From the NCBI RefSeq assembly GCF_015355785.1, contig NZ_JADKYW010000005.1, positions 651,468 through 715,467 of the forward strand: a stretch of DNA of 64,000 nt, read 5' to 3'. The position numbers were made by a program, and so were the translations under genes. The notes under the pieces were generated by a model. It was not told the DNA's origin. It saw only the letters and a program-made list of their open reading frames with translations, and searched no databases. Source of the stretch: Arthrobacter gandavensis (GTDB lineage Bacteria > Actinomycetota > Actinomycetes > Actinomycetales > Micrococcaceae). This document shows positions 27,501 through 36,810 of the stretch, in pieces. The stretch's first letter is position 1. The number at the start of each line of letters is the position of its first letter.

Positions 27501-29126
27501 TTACGGTTCAGCCGGAAGGAGGAATCCGTCCAGGACCAGGTTGCGCACCTCTTCTTCCAGTCCCGCGGCGAACTCCGGATCATCCCGGCCCAGCAGCGAA
27601 CCCAGCGCCGCGATGATCGCCCCGGCGGGGAGGTCGCCGTCGCACGCTGACACAAAGCCGGTCAGCTCGGTGCTCATCAGGGTGGTCCGGCGCAGGCCGG
27701 CGCCCTGGCGGAGCAGGATCACTCCGGGGTGCTCGGCTCCGGGGCGTGCATGGCGTTCCTCGGTAACGTCTTCGGCCACAACCAGGTGTTCGGCGGCAAG
27801 GTTCGGATGCGCCTGGATCCAGTCAAAACGCCCGACGGCGGCAGCCAGGTGCGGCGCGAGCGGAGACTCAAGCGGGTGGGGGATGTCTTCGAACCGGCGC
27901 AGCGGCACAGCCTGCGGATCTACCGGCCGGCGCATCCACACCGAGCCGAAACCGATGCCGGTGGTGCCGCGGGAGGTGAAATCTTCCAGGTACGCGGCAT
28001 AGGAGGCGGCGTACTCGTTCCGGTCCCGGTTCTCCGCCGCGTCCCGGAGCCACATTTCCGCGTATTCGGCCGGGCTGAGCACTTCCCGCTGGATGACCCA
28101 GGCGTCCATGCCTTCCGGCAGCCAGGAGCGCAGCCGTTCGCTCCAGGCATCCTTCTCCACCGCCGCTTCGTCCGCTGAGCCCTGAATCTCCCAATTTCCC
28201 AGCATCTGGGCGATGCCGCCGGGAGCCAGCACGGATTCGAGGTTCCGGAAGAGCCCGGAGACGATCTGGTCTCCCGGCAGCCCGCCGTCGCGGTAGGTGA
28301 AGCGGTGATCCTCATCCTCGCCGGCCACCCGCGGAGTGATCACGAACGGCGGGTTGGAGACCGCCTGGTCAAACCGCTCCCCGGCCACCGGCTCCAGCAT
28401 GCTGCCAAGCCGCAGCTCCACGCGCTGCTCCGGATTTTCGGGGTCCAGCCGGAGGGCGGGCGCGTTGAGCACCAGGTTGAAGCGGGTGAAGCCCAGCGCC
28501 CGCTCGGAAATGTCCGTGGCAGTGACGTGTCTGGAGTGGCCCAGCAGGTGGAAAACCTGGATTCCGCAGCCGGTGCCGAGGTCCAGCGCCCGGTCCACCG
28601 GAGCGTTGATGCTCAGCTGGGCCAGGGAGAGGGAGGCCTGCCCAATGCCCAGCACGTGGCCGTGCGGGAGGACTCCGGGGCGCTGGTGGGCGCCAAGGTC
28701 GCTGGCCACCCAGAGGTGCGTGCCGCCGTCACGTCCGTCGAACTCGTAGGGGCGCAGGTCCACGCTGGCGCGGAGCATGTCCGGGGCGTCGGGGTCCTTC
28801 TCCACCAGTCCGAGTTCCGCCAGTCCCTCCGCACCGGTGCGCGGAAACGCCTCCTGGACCTGCTGTGCAGGAACGGAGGAGCCCACCAGCCACAGTGCTG
28901 CGGCAGCTGCCACCGGTACCGGGGTGCCGCCGTCGGCCGCTGCCTTGCAGGCGAGCATGGCAGGAACCAGCTGGTCCCGGGACAGTGCCCCGCTGGCTTC
29001 TTCCCCGAGGAAGCCAGCGACGCCGTCGACCGTGTAGCCGGCCTCGGACAGGTCGGCCGCGAGGCCGGCCAGCAGCCGGGGGTTGGAGCTTTGGGGGGTG
29101 CCCGGAATGCGGGAAAAGTCAGTCAC
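27501..29126 (-). CDS. Class I SAM-dependent methyltransferase (HemK/RsmC-like) with N-terminal domain
   Basis: A 541-residue protein. Residues 1-150 form an all-helical N-terminal domain of the type seen in the actinobacterial DUF7059/methyltransferase family. Residues 165-340 are a Rossmann methyltransferase with motif I DLGTGCGIQVFHLL, an acidic TATDIS strand, and VSNPPFVI, the NPPF/Y motif of enzymes methylating an amide or base nitrogen. A C-terminal domain of about 180 residues resembles a winged helix. The target could be rRNA, a release factor or another N-group, and cannot be decided. The start is GTG with GGAGGG nearly touching it, so the exact N terminus is uncertain. Confidence 0.85.
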   Translation of the reverse strand: MTDFSRIPGTPQSSNPRLLAGLAADLSEAGYTVDGVAGFLGEEASGALSRDQLVPAMLACKAAADGGTPVPVAAAAALWLVGSSVPAQQVQEAFPRTGAEGLAELGLVEKDPDAPDMLRASVDLRPYEFDGRDGGTHLWVASDLGAHQRPGVLPHGHVLGIGQASLSLAQLSINAPVDRALDLGTGCGIQVFHLLGHSRHVTATDISERALGFTRFNLVLNAPALRLDPENPEQRVELRLGSMLEPVAGERFDQAVSNPPFVITPRVAGEDEDHRFTYRDGGLPGDQIVSGLFRNLESVLAPGGIAQMLGNWEIQGSADEAAVEKDAWSERLRSWLPEGMDAWVIQREVLSPAEYAEMWLRDAAENRDRNEYAASYAAYLEDFTSRGTTGIGFGSVWMRRPVDPQAVPLRRFEDIPHPLESPLAPHLAAAVGRFDWIQAHPNLAAEHLVVAEDVTEERHARPGAEHPGVILLRQGAGLRRTTLMSTELTGFVSACDGDLPAGAIIAALGSLLGRDDPEFAAGLEEEVRNLVLDGFLLPAEP

Positions 29127-29177
29127 CCCTCCAGTCTAGGTTCCGCGGCCTGCCGCCGTTTCCGCCCCGTGCCTGGC

Positions 29178-30635
29178 TTAGGCGCGGCGCGGGATGCGGA
29201 TGAAGGGCGCCAGGACGAGGCTGGCCGTGGCCAGCAGCGCCCCGATAATGAACGCCGTGTGCGCACCGGCGAACAGTGAATCCGCCAGCGCGGCCCCCTC
29301 CTCGAGCCGGTTTGCCGAGAGCATGGACAGCACGGTCACGAAGATGGTGGTTCCGACTGCACCGCCCAGCTGCTGGCCGGTGTTGAAGATGGCTGAACCG
29401 TGGCCGTAGAGCCGGGGCTCCACCGTGGCCAGGGCTGAGGAAAGCAGGCCGGTCATCAGCATCGCCAGCCCAATGCTGAACACGACATGGGAAACCGTGA
29501 ACAACCAGAGCGGGGAATCCGGCGTGATGCTGACGTAGAGCCACTGTCCCAGCGCCAGCATGGCCGCGCCGGGGATGAGGACGGGACGCGGACCAAAGCG
29601 GTCGAAGACCCGCCCAAAGACGGGGCCGACGGCGGCCTGCACCAGCCCGCCGGGCAGGAGCACCATGCCTATGGTCAGGGTGTCCAGGCCCCGGCCGGTC
29701 TGGAGCATGATTGGCACAACCATGACGGTGCCCAGCAGTGTGCCCATGGCAATCATGATCATGATCGCGCTGAGCCGAAAGTTCCGGTTCCGGAACGGCG
29801 TCAGGTTCAGCAGTTCCCGGCCGGTCCGGGCCAGGCGGATCTGGCGCCGGATGAACAGCACCAGGGCTCCGGCCCCGACGATGACGCTGGCGGAGATCAG
29901 GAAAAGGTTGTCCGAAGCGTGCTCAAGGCTGGAGATCGCGTAGACCAGGAACCCGAAGGCCAGGGCGGAAAGAATGACGGAGGGAACGTCGACAGGCAGG
30001 CGGCGGGTCTGGGAGGGCAGCTTGATGAAGATGATTCCCAGCAGCAGGATCGCCACGGCAAGCGGAATCATCAGCACGAAGATCCAGTGCCAGCTCAGTG
30101 CGTTGACGATTGCTCCGGAGACAGTGGGGCCAATAGCCGGCCCCACCGAGATGACGATCGAATTCAGGCCCATGATGGTGCCGCGCTTGTGCAGCGGAAC
30201 CAGGGTCAGCGTGGTGGTCATCAGCAGCGGAAGCACAATAGCGGTACCCACCGCCTGAATGATCCGCGCGATGAGCAGCACGGCGAAGGTGGGGGCGAAG
30301 ACGGCCAGGGCGGTTCCGCTCAGGAAGCTGGCCAGCGCGAAGATGAACAGGCTCCGGGTGGTGAACCGCTGGAGCAGGAATCCCGTGGTGGGAATGACTA
30401 CCGAAACAGTGAGCAGGAAGCCGGTGGTCAGCCACTGGCCTGCGGACGCCGTGACGTCCAGGTCCGCCATGATCGAGGGAAGCGCCACTGAGAGGACGGT
30501 CTCATTAAGGATCATGAGGAACGCGGCCAGGGCCAGCGCGCCGATGATGCCGGTCAGCTGTCTGGTGGGCAGGGCCGGACGCGGAGGTGCTGCGGGTGCC
30601 GCTTTGTGCTCGGCGGCGGGGCTTTCGGAAGTCAA
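29178..30635 (-). CDS. MFS multidrug efflux transporter, DHA2 type
   Basis: A 485-residue major facilitator of the 14-helix drug:H+ antiporter (DHA2/EmrB/LfrA-like) family. Features include NETVLSVALPSIMADL in helix 1, a motif C-like IGPTVSGAIVN in helix 5, and a long hydrophobic run of helices to the C-terminal PFIRIPRRA. I place the start at TTG 30635, preceded by GAGGA at five bases, and not at upstream codons that would run into the divergent promoter. The divergent TetR gene and its paired operators make substrate-induced expression likely. The exported compounds are unknown. Confidence 0.88.
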   Translation of the reverse strand: MTSESPAAEHKAAPAAPPRPALPTRQLTGIIGALALAAFLMILNETVLSVALPSIMADLDVTASAGQWLTTGFLLTVSVVIPTTGFLLQRFTTRSLFIFALASFLSGTALAVFAPTFAVLLIARIIQAVGTAIVLPLLMTTTLTLVPLHKRGTIMGLNSIVISVGPAIGPTVSGAIVNALSWHWIFVLMIPLAVAILLLGIIFIKLPSQTRRLPVDVPSVILSALAFGFLVYAISSLEHASDNLFLISASVIVGAGALVLFIRRQIRLARTGRELLNLTPFRNRNFRLSAIMIMIAMGTLLGTVMVVPIMLQTGRGLDTLTIGMVLLPGGLVQAAVGPVFGRVFDRFGPRPVLIPGAAMLALGQWLYVSITPDSPLWLFTVSHVVFSIGLAMLMTGLLSSALATVEPRLYGHGSAIFNTGQQLGGAVGTTIFVTVLSMLSANRLEEGAALADSLFAGAHTAFIIGALLATASLVLAPFIRIPRRA

Positions 30636-30673
30636 GGATTCCTCGGTTTCTGTGGGACGTGAACCGGAAAATA

Positions 30674-30722
30674 CTGTCACAGACTGACAGATTATTCTAA
30701 ACAAACTGGCATACTGTGACAG
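30674..30722. promoter_or_regulatory. Paired TetR operator half-sites between MFS and TetR genes
   Basis: CTGTCACAG at 30674-30682 and its exact reverse complement CTGTGACAG at 30714-30722 lie 40 bases apart centre to centre. Within the first site CTGTCA-N5-TGACAG (30674-30690) is also a perfect palindrome. They flank the AT-rich TAGAAT and CATACT promoter elements of the two divergent genes, as expected for TetR operators. Confidence 0.7.
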
Positions 30723-30763
30723 AAGATATTGAGTGGCGGCCCTCCGATGAAAGCTGGAACACC

Positions 30764-31363
30764 GTGGGAAAACGAGACGACCACAAAGCCGCGACGAGAC
30801 GGCAGATCCAGCAGGCAACCCTGGACCTGATGGAGACGGCGGGGGTGGAGGCCACCACGGTGGCCAGCATCGCAGAGCGCGCCGGGATCTCGGAGCGGAC
30901 GTTCTTCCGCTACTACGACTCGAAGGAATCCGCCGCCGTTCCAGGTCAGGGCGAACTGCTGGAAGCGCTGCTCTCCCGTGACATCGACCCGTCAGCGGCC
31001 CCGGCGGAGATCCTGCGCGAACTGATCGACGCCTGCCGGCAGCAGTTCGCCTGCGAGGTGGAACAGGTTCAGTTCAGGCGGATCTCACGTCTCCTGCTGC
31101 GTGAGCCCCGGCTGCTCCAGGCAGTCTCCCGCCAGGAGATGCATCTGGTGGACACGCTGAGCAGCACACTTACGGAACCCGCTCTGTTGACCCGGATGCA
31201 GGCGCAGCTCGTGGCGGAGCTGGTTGCCTGCACCTGGCGGGTGGCGTGGCAGTGCTTCGCCCGGGAGGAGAGCGCCGGCCGGAGCTCGGATCCTGCAGAC
31301 CTGTTCGAACAGGCTGTGCAGGGACTGGCGGACATCACCGCGCCTGCGGCGTTCGGCCGCTAG
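30764..31363 (+). CDS. TetR/AcrR family repressor of the adjacent exporter
   Basis: A 199-residue TetR-family regulator. The N-terminal helix-turn-helix is clear (ATRRQIQQATLDLM, then VASIAERAGISERTFFRYY). The ligand-binding half is helical, with no named family evident. The frame is open to a GTG at 30716, but that codon sits inside an operator arm and next to the apparent -10 box. The GTG at 30764, giving MGKRDDHKAATRR, is therefore preferred. It most likely represses itself and the divergent MFS exporter, with release on binding an exported compound. This is inferred from the gene pair and operator layout. Confidence 0.88.
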   Translation: MGKRDDHKAATRRQIQQATLDLMETAGVEATTVASIAERAGISERTFFRYYDSKESAAVPGQGELLEALLSRDIDPSAAPAEILRELIDACRQQFACEVEQVQFRRISRLLLREPRLLQAVSRQEMHLVDTLSSTLTEPALLTRMQAQLVAELVACTWRVAWQCFAREESAGRSSDPADLFEQAVQGLADITAPAAFGR

Positions 31364-31423
31364 TCCGGGCCAGGCGGCTGCCGCCCCGGTGCTGTTGTAC
31401 GGTGGTGCTTTTCCCGGCCGGTA

Positions 31424-32311
31424 CTAGTCTTCGCAGCCGTCCGGGCAGCGCAGCGTGGAGGGATCGGCAGCGCATTCGGCACAGTACAGTGTCAGCTTCC
31501 GGCAGGACGGATTGGAGCAGTTCTCGAACTTGCTGGTGGGCGCGTGGCAACGCACGCACTCACCGATAGTGGCGGCGTCGTCGGTAAATTCCGTGTGCAT
31601 GCGCTTGTCGAAGACATAGAGCGAACCCTCCCAGAGCCCTTTGTCCCCGAACGTCTCGCCGTAGCGGACGATTCCGCCCTTCATCTGGTAGACCTCGGAG
31701 AATCCGCGGTTCACCATCAGCGCCGATAACACTTCGCAGCGCACACCGCCGGTGCAGTAGGTGACAACGGGCTTGTCCTTCAGGTCGTCGTACTTGCCTG
31801 ACTCGAGTTCCTTAATGAAGTCGTGCGTGGTGGATACGTCCGGAACCACGGCGCCCTTGAACTTTCCGATCTGGGCTTCGAAAGCGTTGCGCCCGTCGAA
31901 GAAGACCACGTCTTCACCGGCGGCCTTCCTGGCCTCAACCAGCTCATGCACTTCTTCGGGCCGCAGGTGGGTGCCGCCGCCCATGACACCGTTTTCATCC
32001 ACCTTCAGCTCGCCGGGCGCTCCGAAGCTCACGATTTCAGGCCGGACCTTCACGCTCAGGCGGGGGAAGTCTTCGGCGGAGCCTTCGGAGTACTTGATGT
32101 CCATTTTCTTGAAGGCGGGGTACTCGCGGGTGGCTTTCACATAGGCCTTGACCGAGCTGAGTTCGCCGCCGACGGTTCCGTTGATGCCGTCCTTCGAGAT
32201 CAGGATGCGGCCGCGCAGTCCGAGCTTCTCGCACAGGGCGCGCTGCCAGAGCCGGACCGCCTCGGGATCCGGAAGGGGGGTAAAGGCGTAGTAGAGAGCA
32301 ATTCGATTCAT
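31424..32311 (-). CDS. trhO: tRNA uridine 34 hydroxylase TrhO (rhodanese-related)
   Basis: TrhO (YceA) oxidises U34 of tRNA to 5-hydroxyuridine as part of wobble modification. The 295-residue protein has an N-terminal acylphosphatase-like domain ([21 protein letters not shown], part shown) and a rhodanese domain with the active-site Cys near residue 186 in [14 protein letters not shown]-terminal Cys-rich zinc-type tail follows (CVRCHAP, CSNPSC, CAECA, CPDGC). This is the full family architecture. GGTGG precedes the ATG at 32311; a GTG two codons upstream is in frame. It is convergent with the TetR gene. Confidence 0.92.
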   Translation of the reverse strand: MNRIALYYAFTPLPDPEAVRLWQRALCEKLGLRGRILISKDGINGTVGGELSSVKAYVKATREYPAFKKMDIKYSEGSAEDFPRLSVKVRPEIVSFGAPGELKVDENGVMGGGTHLRPEEVHELVEARKAAGEDVVFFDGRNAFEAQIGKFKGAVVPDVSTTHDFIKELESGKYDDLKDKPVVTYCTGGVRCEVLSALMVNRGFSEVYQMKGGIVRYGETFGDKGLWEGSLYVFDKRMHTEFTDDAATIGECVRCHAPTSKFENCSNPSCRKLTLYCAECAADPSTLRCPDGCED

Positions 32312-32400
32312 GGCCACCTATTAAGGGTAGACCGGGGGGCGAAATCCTGATTTGCCGGGCCGCCCTCCCGCAGGCCGGAGCGGCAGGCTAGTGTTTCTGC

Positions 32401-33051
32401 ATGAACGGACTAACCGACGAACTCCTGGAAACCTGGGTGAGCGGGTGGGCCAGTGCCAGGGGTTACCAGACCCGCCATGAGGGCCGGTTTCCGGCCGCGT
32501 TCCTGCACGACAAGACCAACGATTGGGAGTACTTCGCACTGGAGCCCTCCCATGACGAGTTCGCGGCATTGGCTAATTCGGCCCGGCAGGGCGCAGGGCG
32601 GTTGTTCACGATAGTGACGTCGAGGGTGTCCGAACTCCACGCTGCAGCAAACGTCTACGGGCTTGCCGTCCGGTCCACGGATGAGGTCTTCATGATGCTG
32701 CCGATGGAGAGCCAGGACGTCGAAGATCCAATTCCGCCGGAGGGCTTCAGTGTGAGGACCATCCGCAGTTCCAATGGAGGACGGGTGGAGGTTGACGCCG
32801 GGGAGACGCCGGCCGCGCGGGGGCATGTGGCGGTGGTGGACGGGTTTGCGGTTTACGACCAGATCTACACAGACCGCCAGTTCCGCAGGCAGGGGCTGGG
32901 CAGCTACGTGATGCGGGCGTTGACGGCACTCGCCCTCGAGCACGACGCCGAGACCGGGCTGCTGATCTCTCCCGCGACCGGGCTGGAACTGTACCGGTAT
33001 CTAGGCTGGGAATCGCTTGCCAGTGTCATGATGTTCGAGCCGCGGCTGTAG
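32401..33051 (+). CDS. GNAT family N-acetyltransferase
   Basis: A 216-residue GNAT protein. The acetyl-CoA pyrophosphate loop RRQGLGSYVMRAL lies near residue 162, followed by the typical beta-5/alpha-4 LLISPATGLELYRYLGWE. The N-terminal 110 residues resemble the DUF-type extension of actinobacterial GNATs and have no further motif. Substrate is unknown: it could acetylate an amine metabolite, antibiotic or peptide. It lies divergent from trhO (90 bases) and upstream of the helicase in the same direction, without overlap. Nothing suggests it is the Acs-acetylating enzyme AcuA. Confidence 0.87.
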   Translation: MNGLTDELLETWVSGWASARGYQTRHEGRFPAAFLHDKTNDWEYFALEPSHDEFAALANSARQGAGRLFTIVTSRVSELHAAANVYGLAVRSTDEVFMMLPMESQDVEDPIPPEGFSVRTIRSSNGGRVEVDAGETPAARGHVAVVDGFAVYDQIYTDRQFRRQGLGSYVMRALTALALEHDAETGLLISPATGLELYRYLGWESLASVMMFEPRL

Positions 33052-33089
33052 ATTCCGCCCGCCGCGGACCGGCGGTGCTCGAGTCCCGA

Positions 33090-35516
33090 ATGTCCAGGTA
33101 CCGGTGGGACAATGGCCGCGTGGCCATTTCTGATTCCCTGATCCCGCTGCTCGGCGGCGGAGCCGACCCGGAGCAGCTGGTCCACATCCACCGGATTCCC
33201 GCGCGGGAAGCCAAGATTGTGCCCTGGCCAGAGTGGGTGCACCCTGACCTTGTTGAGGCATACACGATGCTGGGGGTTCGTTCCCCCTGGCAGCACCAGG
33301 CCGAGGCAGCTGACTGCGCCCATGCCGGACGGCACACCATCATTTCCACCGGTACTGCGTCCGGCAAGTCGCTGGCCTACCAGCTGCCGGTCCTCAACGA
33401 GATTCACCGCACCGCCCTGGACGACCGGATCTCCCTGGAGCCCACCGGGTCCGTTGCCCTTTACCTCTCCCCTACGAAGGCCCTCGCCGCTGACCAGCTG
33501 GCCGCCCTTAACTCCCTCCACCTGCCAACGCTGCGTGCCGAAACGTACGACGGCGATACGGACCCGGGTGCCCGCCGCTGGATCCGGGACCATGCCAACC
33601 TGGTGCTGGCGAACCCGGACATGCTGCACTTCGGGGTCCTCCCAAACCACGCGTGGTGGGCGCGGTTCTTCCGCCGTCTGAAGTACGTCATCATCGACGA
33701 GGCGCACAGCTACCGCGGTGTATTCGGCTCCAACGTGGCCAACCTGATGCGCCGGCTGCGGCGAATCTGCTCCTACTACGGGGCGGACCCGGTGTTCATT
33801 GGAGCGTCCGCTACCTCCGCTGATCCTGCCCAGTCCTTCGGCCGGCTGATCGGCAGCCAGGTCCAGGCCTTTACTCGTGATTATTCGCCGCACGGAGCGA
33901 CAACGGTTGCACTGTGGGAGCCGCAGCTCACGGACGGCAAGGGGGAGAACGGTGCCCGCGAGCGCCGCACCGTGATTGCCGAAACCTCCGATCTGCTCGC
34001 CAACCTGGTCTCCGCGCAGGTACGGACCATTGCGTTCATCAAGTCCCGCAGGGGCGCTGAAACCATTGCCGCCATTACCCGGCGGCTGCTCGACGAGGTG
34101 CACCCTTCCCTTCCGGACCGTGTGGCCGCCTACCGCTCCGGGTACCTTCCGGAGGAGCGCCGTGCCCTGGAGAATCAGCTGCGCAGCGGGCAGCTCCTAG
34201 GCATTGCCAGCACGTCGGCGCTGGAACTGGGCATCGACATTTCCGGCCTGGACGCCGTGCTCGTGGCCGGCTGGCCGGGTACCAGGGCATCCCTGTTCCA
34301 GCAGATCGGCCGGGCAGGCCGTTCCGGGCAGGATGCCCTGGCCGCCTTTGTGGCCAGTGACGATCCGCTGGACACCTATCTGGTGCATCATCCGGAAGCA
34401 ATCTTCGACATCTCCGTAGAGGCGACGGTCTTCGATCCCTCGAACCCGTATGTCCTGGGGCCACATCTGTGCGCGGCGGCGGCCGAGCTGCCGCTGAGGC
34501 CCGAGGAACGGGAGATGTTCGGCCCCACGGCGGCGGCACTGCTGGATTCGCTGGTGGTGCAGGGGTACCTGCGGCGCCGCCCGGCCGGGTGGTTCTGGAC
34601 CCATGCCGAGAGCGCCGCCTCGATGGTTAACCTGCGGGCGGCCGGCGGCGGTCCGATCAACATCGTGGAGGCCGAGACCGGAACGCTGCTGGGCACCATG
34701 GACGGCGCGCAGAGCCAGTACCAGGCCCACACCGGAGCCATATATGTGCATCAGGGACAGACCTTCCTGGTGGAGGAACTCAATGAAGCGGACCACTGCG
34801 CCGTTGTCACCCGGGCGAACCCCGAGTTCTATACCCAGGCCCGGGACATCACCCAGATAGAAGTCATGGAAACCGAGCGCTCCGAGCAGTGGGGCGAGGT
34901 CCAGATGTGCTTCGGCACTGTGAAGGTAACCACCCAGGTAGTCTCCTTCCAGCGCAAGGCCCTGGTCTCCAACGAAATCCTTGGCGAGGAGCCGCTGGAG
35001 CTGGAGGCCAAGGAACTGTTCACCAAGGCCGTATGGTTCATCATCGACGAGAAGCTTCTGCTGGGTGCCGGACTGGCCGCTGCTGACTTTCCGGGCTCAC
35101 TGCATGCGGCAGAACATGCAGCGATCGGCATGCTGCCCCTGGTGGCAACCTCGGACCGCTGGGACATTGGCGGCGTTTCCACCGCCCTGCACGTTGACAC
35201 CGGGAAGCCGACCATTTTTGTGTATGACGGCCATCCCGGCGGTGCCGGCTTCGCGGAACGGGCCTACGAAGCCGCCGCGATCTGGCTCACCGCCACTCGG
35301 GACGCGATCCGGGCCTGCGAGTGCGACGGCGGCTGCCCCTCCTGCGTGCAGTCCCCCAAATGCGGCAACAAGAACAACCCCCTGGACAAGAGGGGCGCTG
35401 TCACCTTGATCGGCGTGCTGCTGGAGAATGCGCCCAGGACCGGCGCTTCCCCGGACCAGTCCGGCAACCCGTCCGGGGAAGAACACGCTGCGGGCAAAGT
35501 CGGCACCCGTTCATAG
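33090..35516 (+). CDS. DEAH-box helicase with DUF1998 domain (helicase/secretion neighbourhood, MrfA/YprA-like)
   Basis: A superfamily 2 helicase of about 808 residues. Domain 1 has Walker A ISTGTASGKSLAYQL, LYLSPTKALAADQL (motif Ia) and the DEAH box VIIDEAHSYRG. Domain 2 has SALELGIDISGLDAVL and QQIGRAGRSGQ (motif VI). The C-terminal DUF1998-type region ends in four cysteines (CECDGGCPSCVQSPKC), a probable metal site. Relatives include Bacillus YprA/MrfA, used in repair of mitomycin damage. In Actinobacteria this helicase nearly always faces the Tad-like cluster, as here. The N terminus is uncertain: ATG 33090 or GTG 33120, the latter with a better ribosome-binding site. Confidence 0.92.
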   Translation: MSRYRWDNGRVAISDSLIPLLGGGADPEQLVHIHRIPAREAKIVPWPEWVHPDLVEAYTMLGVRSPWQHQAEAADCAHAGRHTIISTGTASGKSLAYQLPVLNEIHRTALDDRISLEPTGSVALYLSPTKALAADQLAALNSLHLPTLRAETYDGDTDPGARRWIRDHANLVLANPDMLHFGVLPNHAWWARFFRRLKYVIIDEAHSYRGVFGSNVANLMRRLRRICSYYGADPVFIGASATSADPAQSFGRLIGSQVQAFTRDYSPHGATTVALWEPQLTDGKGENGARERRTVIAETSDLLANLVSAQVRTIAFIKSRRGAETIAAITRRLLDEVHPSLPDRVAAYRSGYLPEERRALENQLRSGQLLGIASTSALELGIDISGLDAVLVAGWPGTRASLFQQIGRAGRSGQDALAAFVASDDPLDTYLVHHPEAIFDISVEATVFDPSNPYVLGPHLCAAAAELPLRPEEREMFGPTAAALLDSLVVQGYLRRRPAGWFWTHAESAASMVNLRAAGGGPINIVEAETGTLLGTMDGAQSQYQAHTGAIYVHQGQTFLVEELNEADHCAVVTRANPEFYTQARDITQIEVMETERSEQWGEVQMCFGTVKVTTQVVSFQRKALVSNEILGEEPLELEAKELFTKAVWFIIDEKLLLGAGLAAADFPGSLHAAEHAAIGMLPLVATSDRWDIGGVSTALHVDTGKPTIFVYDGHPGGAGFAERAYEAAAIWLTATRDAIRACECDGGCPSCVQSPKCGNKNNPLDKRGAVTLIGVLLENAPRTGASPDQSGNPSGEEHAAGKVGTRS

Positions 35517-35527
35517 TCCGGCCGCCA

Positions 35528-35923
35528 TCAGCCACGTTCCGCCAGGCTGACTGGCGGCGGTCCTGCCCGAGCCTCGGCTGCTGCAGGCCAGGGCAGCAGC
35601 CCGGCTGCGGTATGCACGCTGACGGTCACCGTTCGTGATTGGAGATCCGGCACGCACTGCACCATCTGCCCTCTGTTCCGTTCCGCGACCGCAGCGGCCA
35701 GCGTGCAGGGGTCCGCACTGCGAAGCCCCCGCAGTGCATCCGCCCCGGCGAGCGCGGCCAGGTTCGCCGCTGTACCTGCCCTGGCTCCGGAAACTACTGC
35801 GGAGGCCAGAAGCACCGCGGCCACGGCGAGCGTGATCACCCCCAGCACAATGCCGAGCATAAGGACCGTTCCAGACCCGGTATCGCCGTCCACCGAGGCC
35901 CGGCAGTGGCCGCGGTTCATCAT
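35528..35923 (-). CDS. TadE-like protein of the helicase/secretion neighbourhood (Rv3654c type)
   Basis: A 131-residue minor pseudopilin-like protein. After a short basic leader comes DGDTGSGTVLMLGIVLGVITL, a hydrophobic segment resembling prepilins (helix about 18-45). An Ala-rich stretch (AANLAALAGADALRG) and a small C-terminal domain with two cysteines (residues 73 and 90) follow. It matches the TadE-like family found only beside the actinobacterial DEAH helicase. GGAGGAAAA lies before the ATG pair. Its first bases overlap the TadE gene stop by four. It is the last gene of the leftward Tad cluster and ends 11 bases from the helicase stop. Confidence 0.82.
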   Translation of the reverse strand: MMNRGHCRASVDGDTGSGTVLMLGIVLGVITLAVAAVLLASAVVSGARAGTAANLAALAGADALRGLRSADPCTLAAAVAERNRGQMVQCVPDLQSRTVTVSVHTAAGLLPWPAAAEARAGPPPVSLAERG

Positions 35924-36276
35924 TTTTCCTCCCGCGGAGCCGAAGCCTCAGCAGCGAGGGTGATGGGCAGCAGGTCCAGCAGCGGAGCCCGGAGCGAGGA
36001 TTCAACGCGGACGTGTATCCAGGACCCGTTCTCCGACACCTCCATCGCTGCACCATCACCCGCAAGGCGTGTGACGGCTCCCGCTGCCTCGCTGATGTCC
36101 CCGCGCATGACCAGCCTGGCTGCAGCACCTGCTGCTTCTTCCAGCCGCAACTGGGTCAAGCCGGCCGCGGCTCCGGACAGCAGCGCTGCCAGGAGAATCG
36201 CCACGGCCGGCATGGCGACTGCGAGTTCCGCGGTGACTGCGCCCTCATCGGCTGCCTGTCGGTGGGCCGGCTTCAC
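35920..36276 (-). CDS. TadE family minor pilin-like protein
   Basis: A 118-residue TadE-type pseudopilin. EGAVTAELAVAMPAVAILLA (about 11-30) shows the prepilin-like pattern: a Glu at the fifth position after Gly/Ala, then a hydrophobic helix. The remainder is a small soluble domain (SENGSWIHVRVESSL). TadE proteins are thought to act as minor subunits or assembly factors of Tad/Flp pili. The GTG start overlaps the stop of the DUF4244 pilin gene (GTGA), and its stop overlaps the next gene, so all three are translationally coupled. Confidence 0.85.
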   Translation of the reverse strand: MKPAHRQAADEGAVTAELAVAMPAVAILLAALLSGAAAGLTQLRLEEAAGAAARLVMRGDISEAAGAVTRLAGDGAAMEVSENGSWIHVRVESSLRAPLLDLLPITLAAEASAPREEK

Positions 36277-36677
36277 CCGAAACTGAGCGCCGCACGGATA
36301 AGGGACATCAGCAGTTCGCGAACATCGCCGCTGCTAAGCACTGCAACCAGCAGTGCAGCAAAAGCTACGGCGGCGAGGGTAGCGATGGCATACTCTGCCG
36401 TGGCCATCCCCGCTTCCTTGTCCTCAGCCTCCGTTGTGTGTCTCCTCCTGTCCGGGAATGGGTAAATACGGGCCAGGGGCATCGATTCGCCCGGCGTGCC
36501 GGGAAGCCCGGTGGGCCCGGAGACGGCGGCGCGTGCGTCACCTCCGGACGGGTGACGGGCACCAGCGGGTGCGTTACGGGCACCGCTGCCGGCACCGCCG
36601 ACACCGCTGGCACCTGTCGGTGCAGCCGCACGGCGGGGCTCGGGGGCTGCTGTCGGTTCGAGCTGTATGGATGACAT
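36273..36677 (-). CDS. DUF4244 Flp-type pilin-like protein
   Basis: The probable major pilin of the Tad locus. The C-terminal 44 residues, MATAEYAIATLAAVAFAALL onward, are a classic Flp pilin: cleavage after Gly90 would leave Met-Ala-Thr-Ala-Glu with Glu at +5. It is unusual in carrying about 90 residues of Pro/Ala/Gly-rich leader. The ATG at 36677 is preceded by GGAG at seven bases, which supports this long form. An internal ATG (codon 66) has a weak ribosome-binding site. DUF4244 proteins occupy this position in Actinobacteria. The mature peptide would be among the smallest pilins. Confidence 0.85.
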   Translation of the reverse strand: MSSIQLEPTAAPEPRRAAAPTGASGVGGAGSGARNAPAGARHPSGGDARAAVSGPTGLPGTPGESMPLARIYPFPDRRRHTTEAEDKEAGMATAEYAIATLAAVAFAALLVAVLSSGDVRELLMSLIRAALSFG

Positions 36678-36810
36678 TCTGTGACTCCTCGATTGAGTGG
36701 ATTACGCCGCGGACCGGCGGCCTGTGGCATGAACCGAGTCTTGCCCGCAGAGGGAACCGGGGAGGCCAAAGAGGCCTTACCTAGGGAAAACAGCTCTCAG
36801 CCACGCCCTT

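Noticed and set aside
36535-36630. Repetitive GCACC/GGTGC-rich stretch as a regulatory repeat
   Set aside because: It encodes the Gly/Ala/Pro-rich leader of the pilin, and the repetition follows from codon use.
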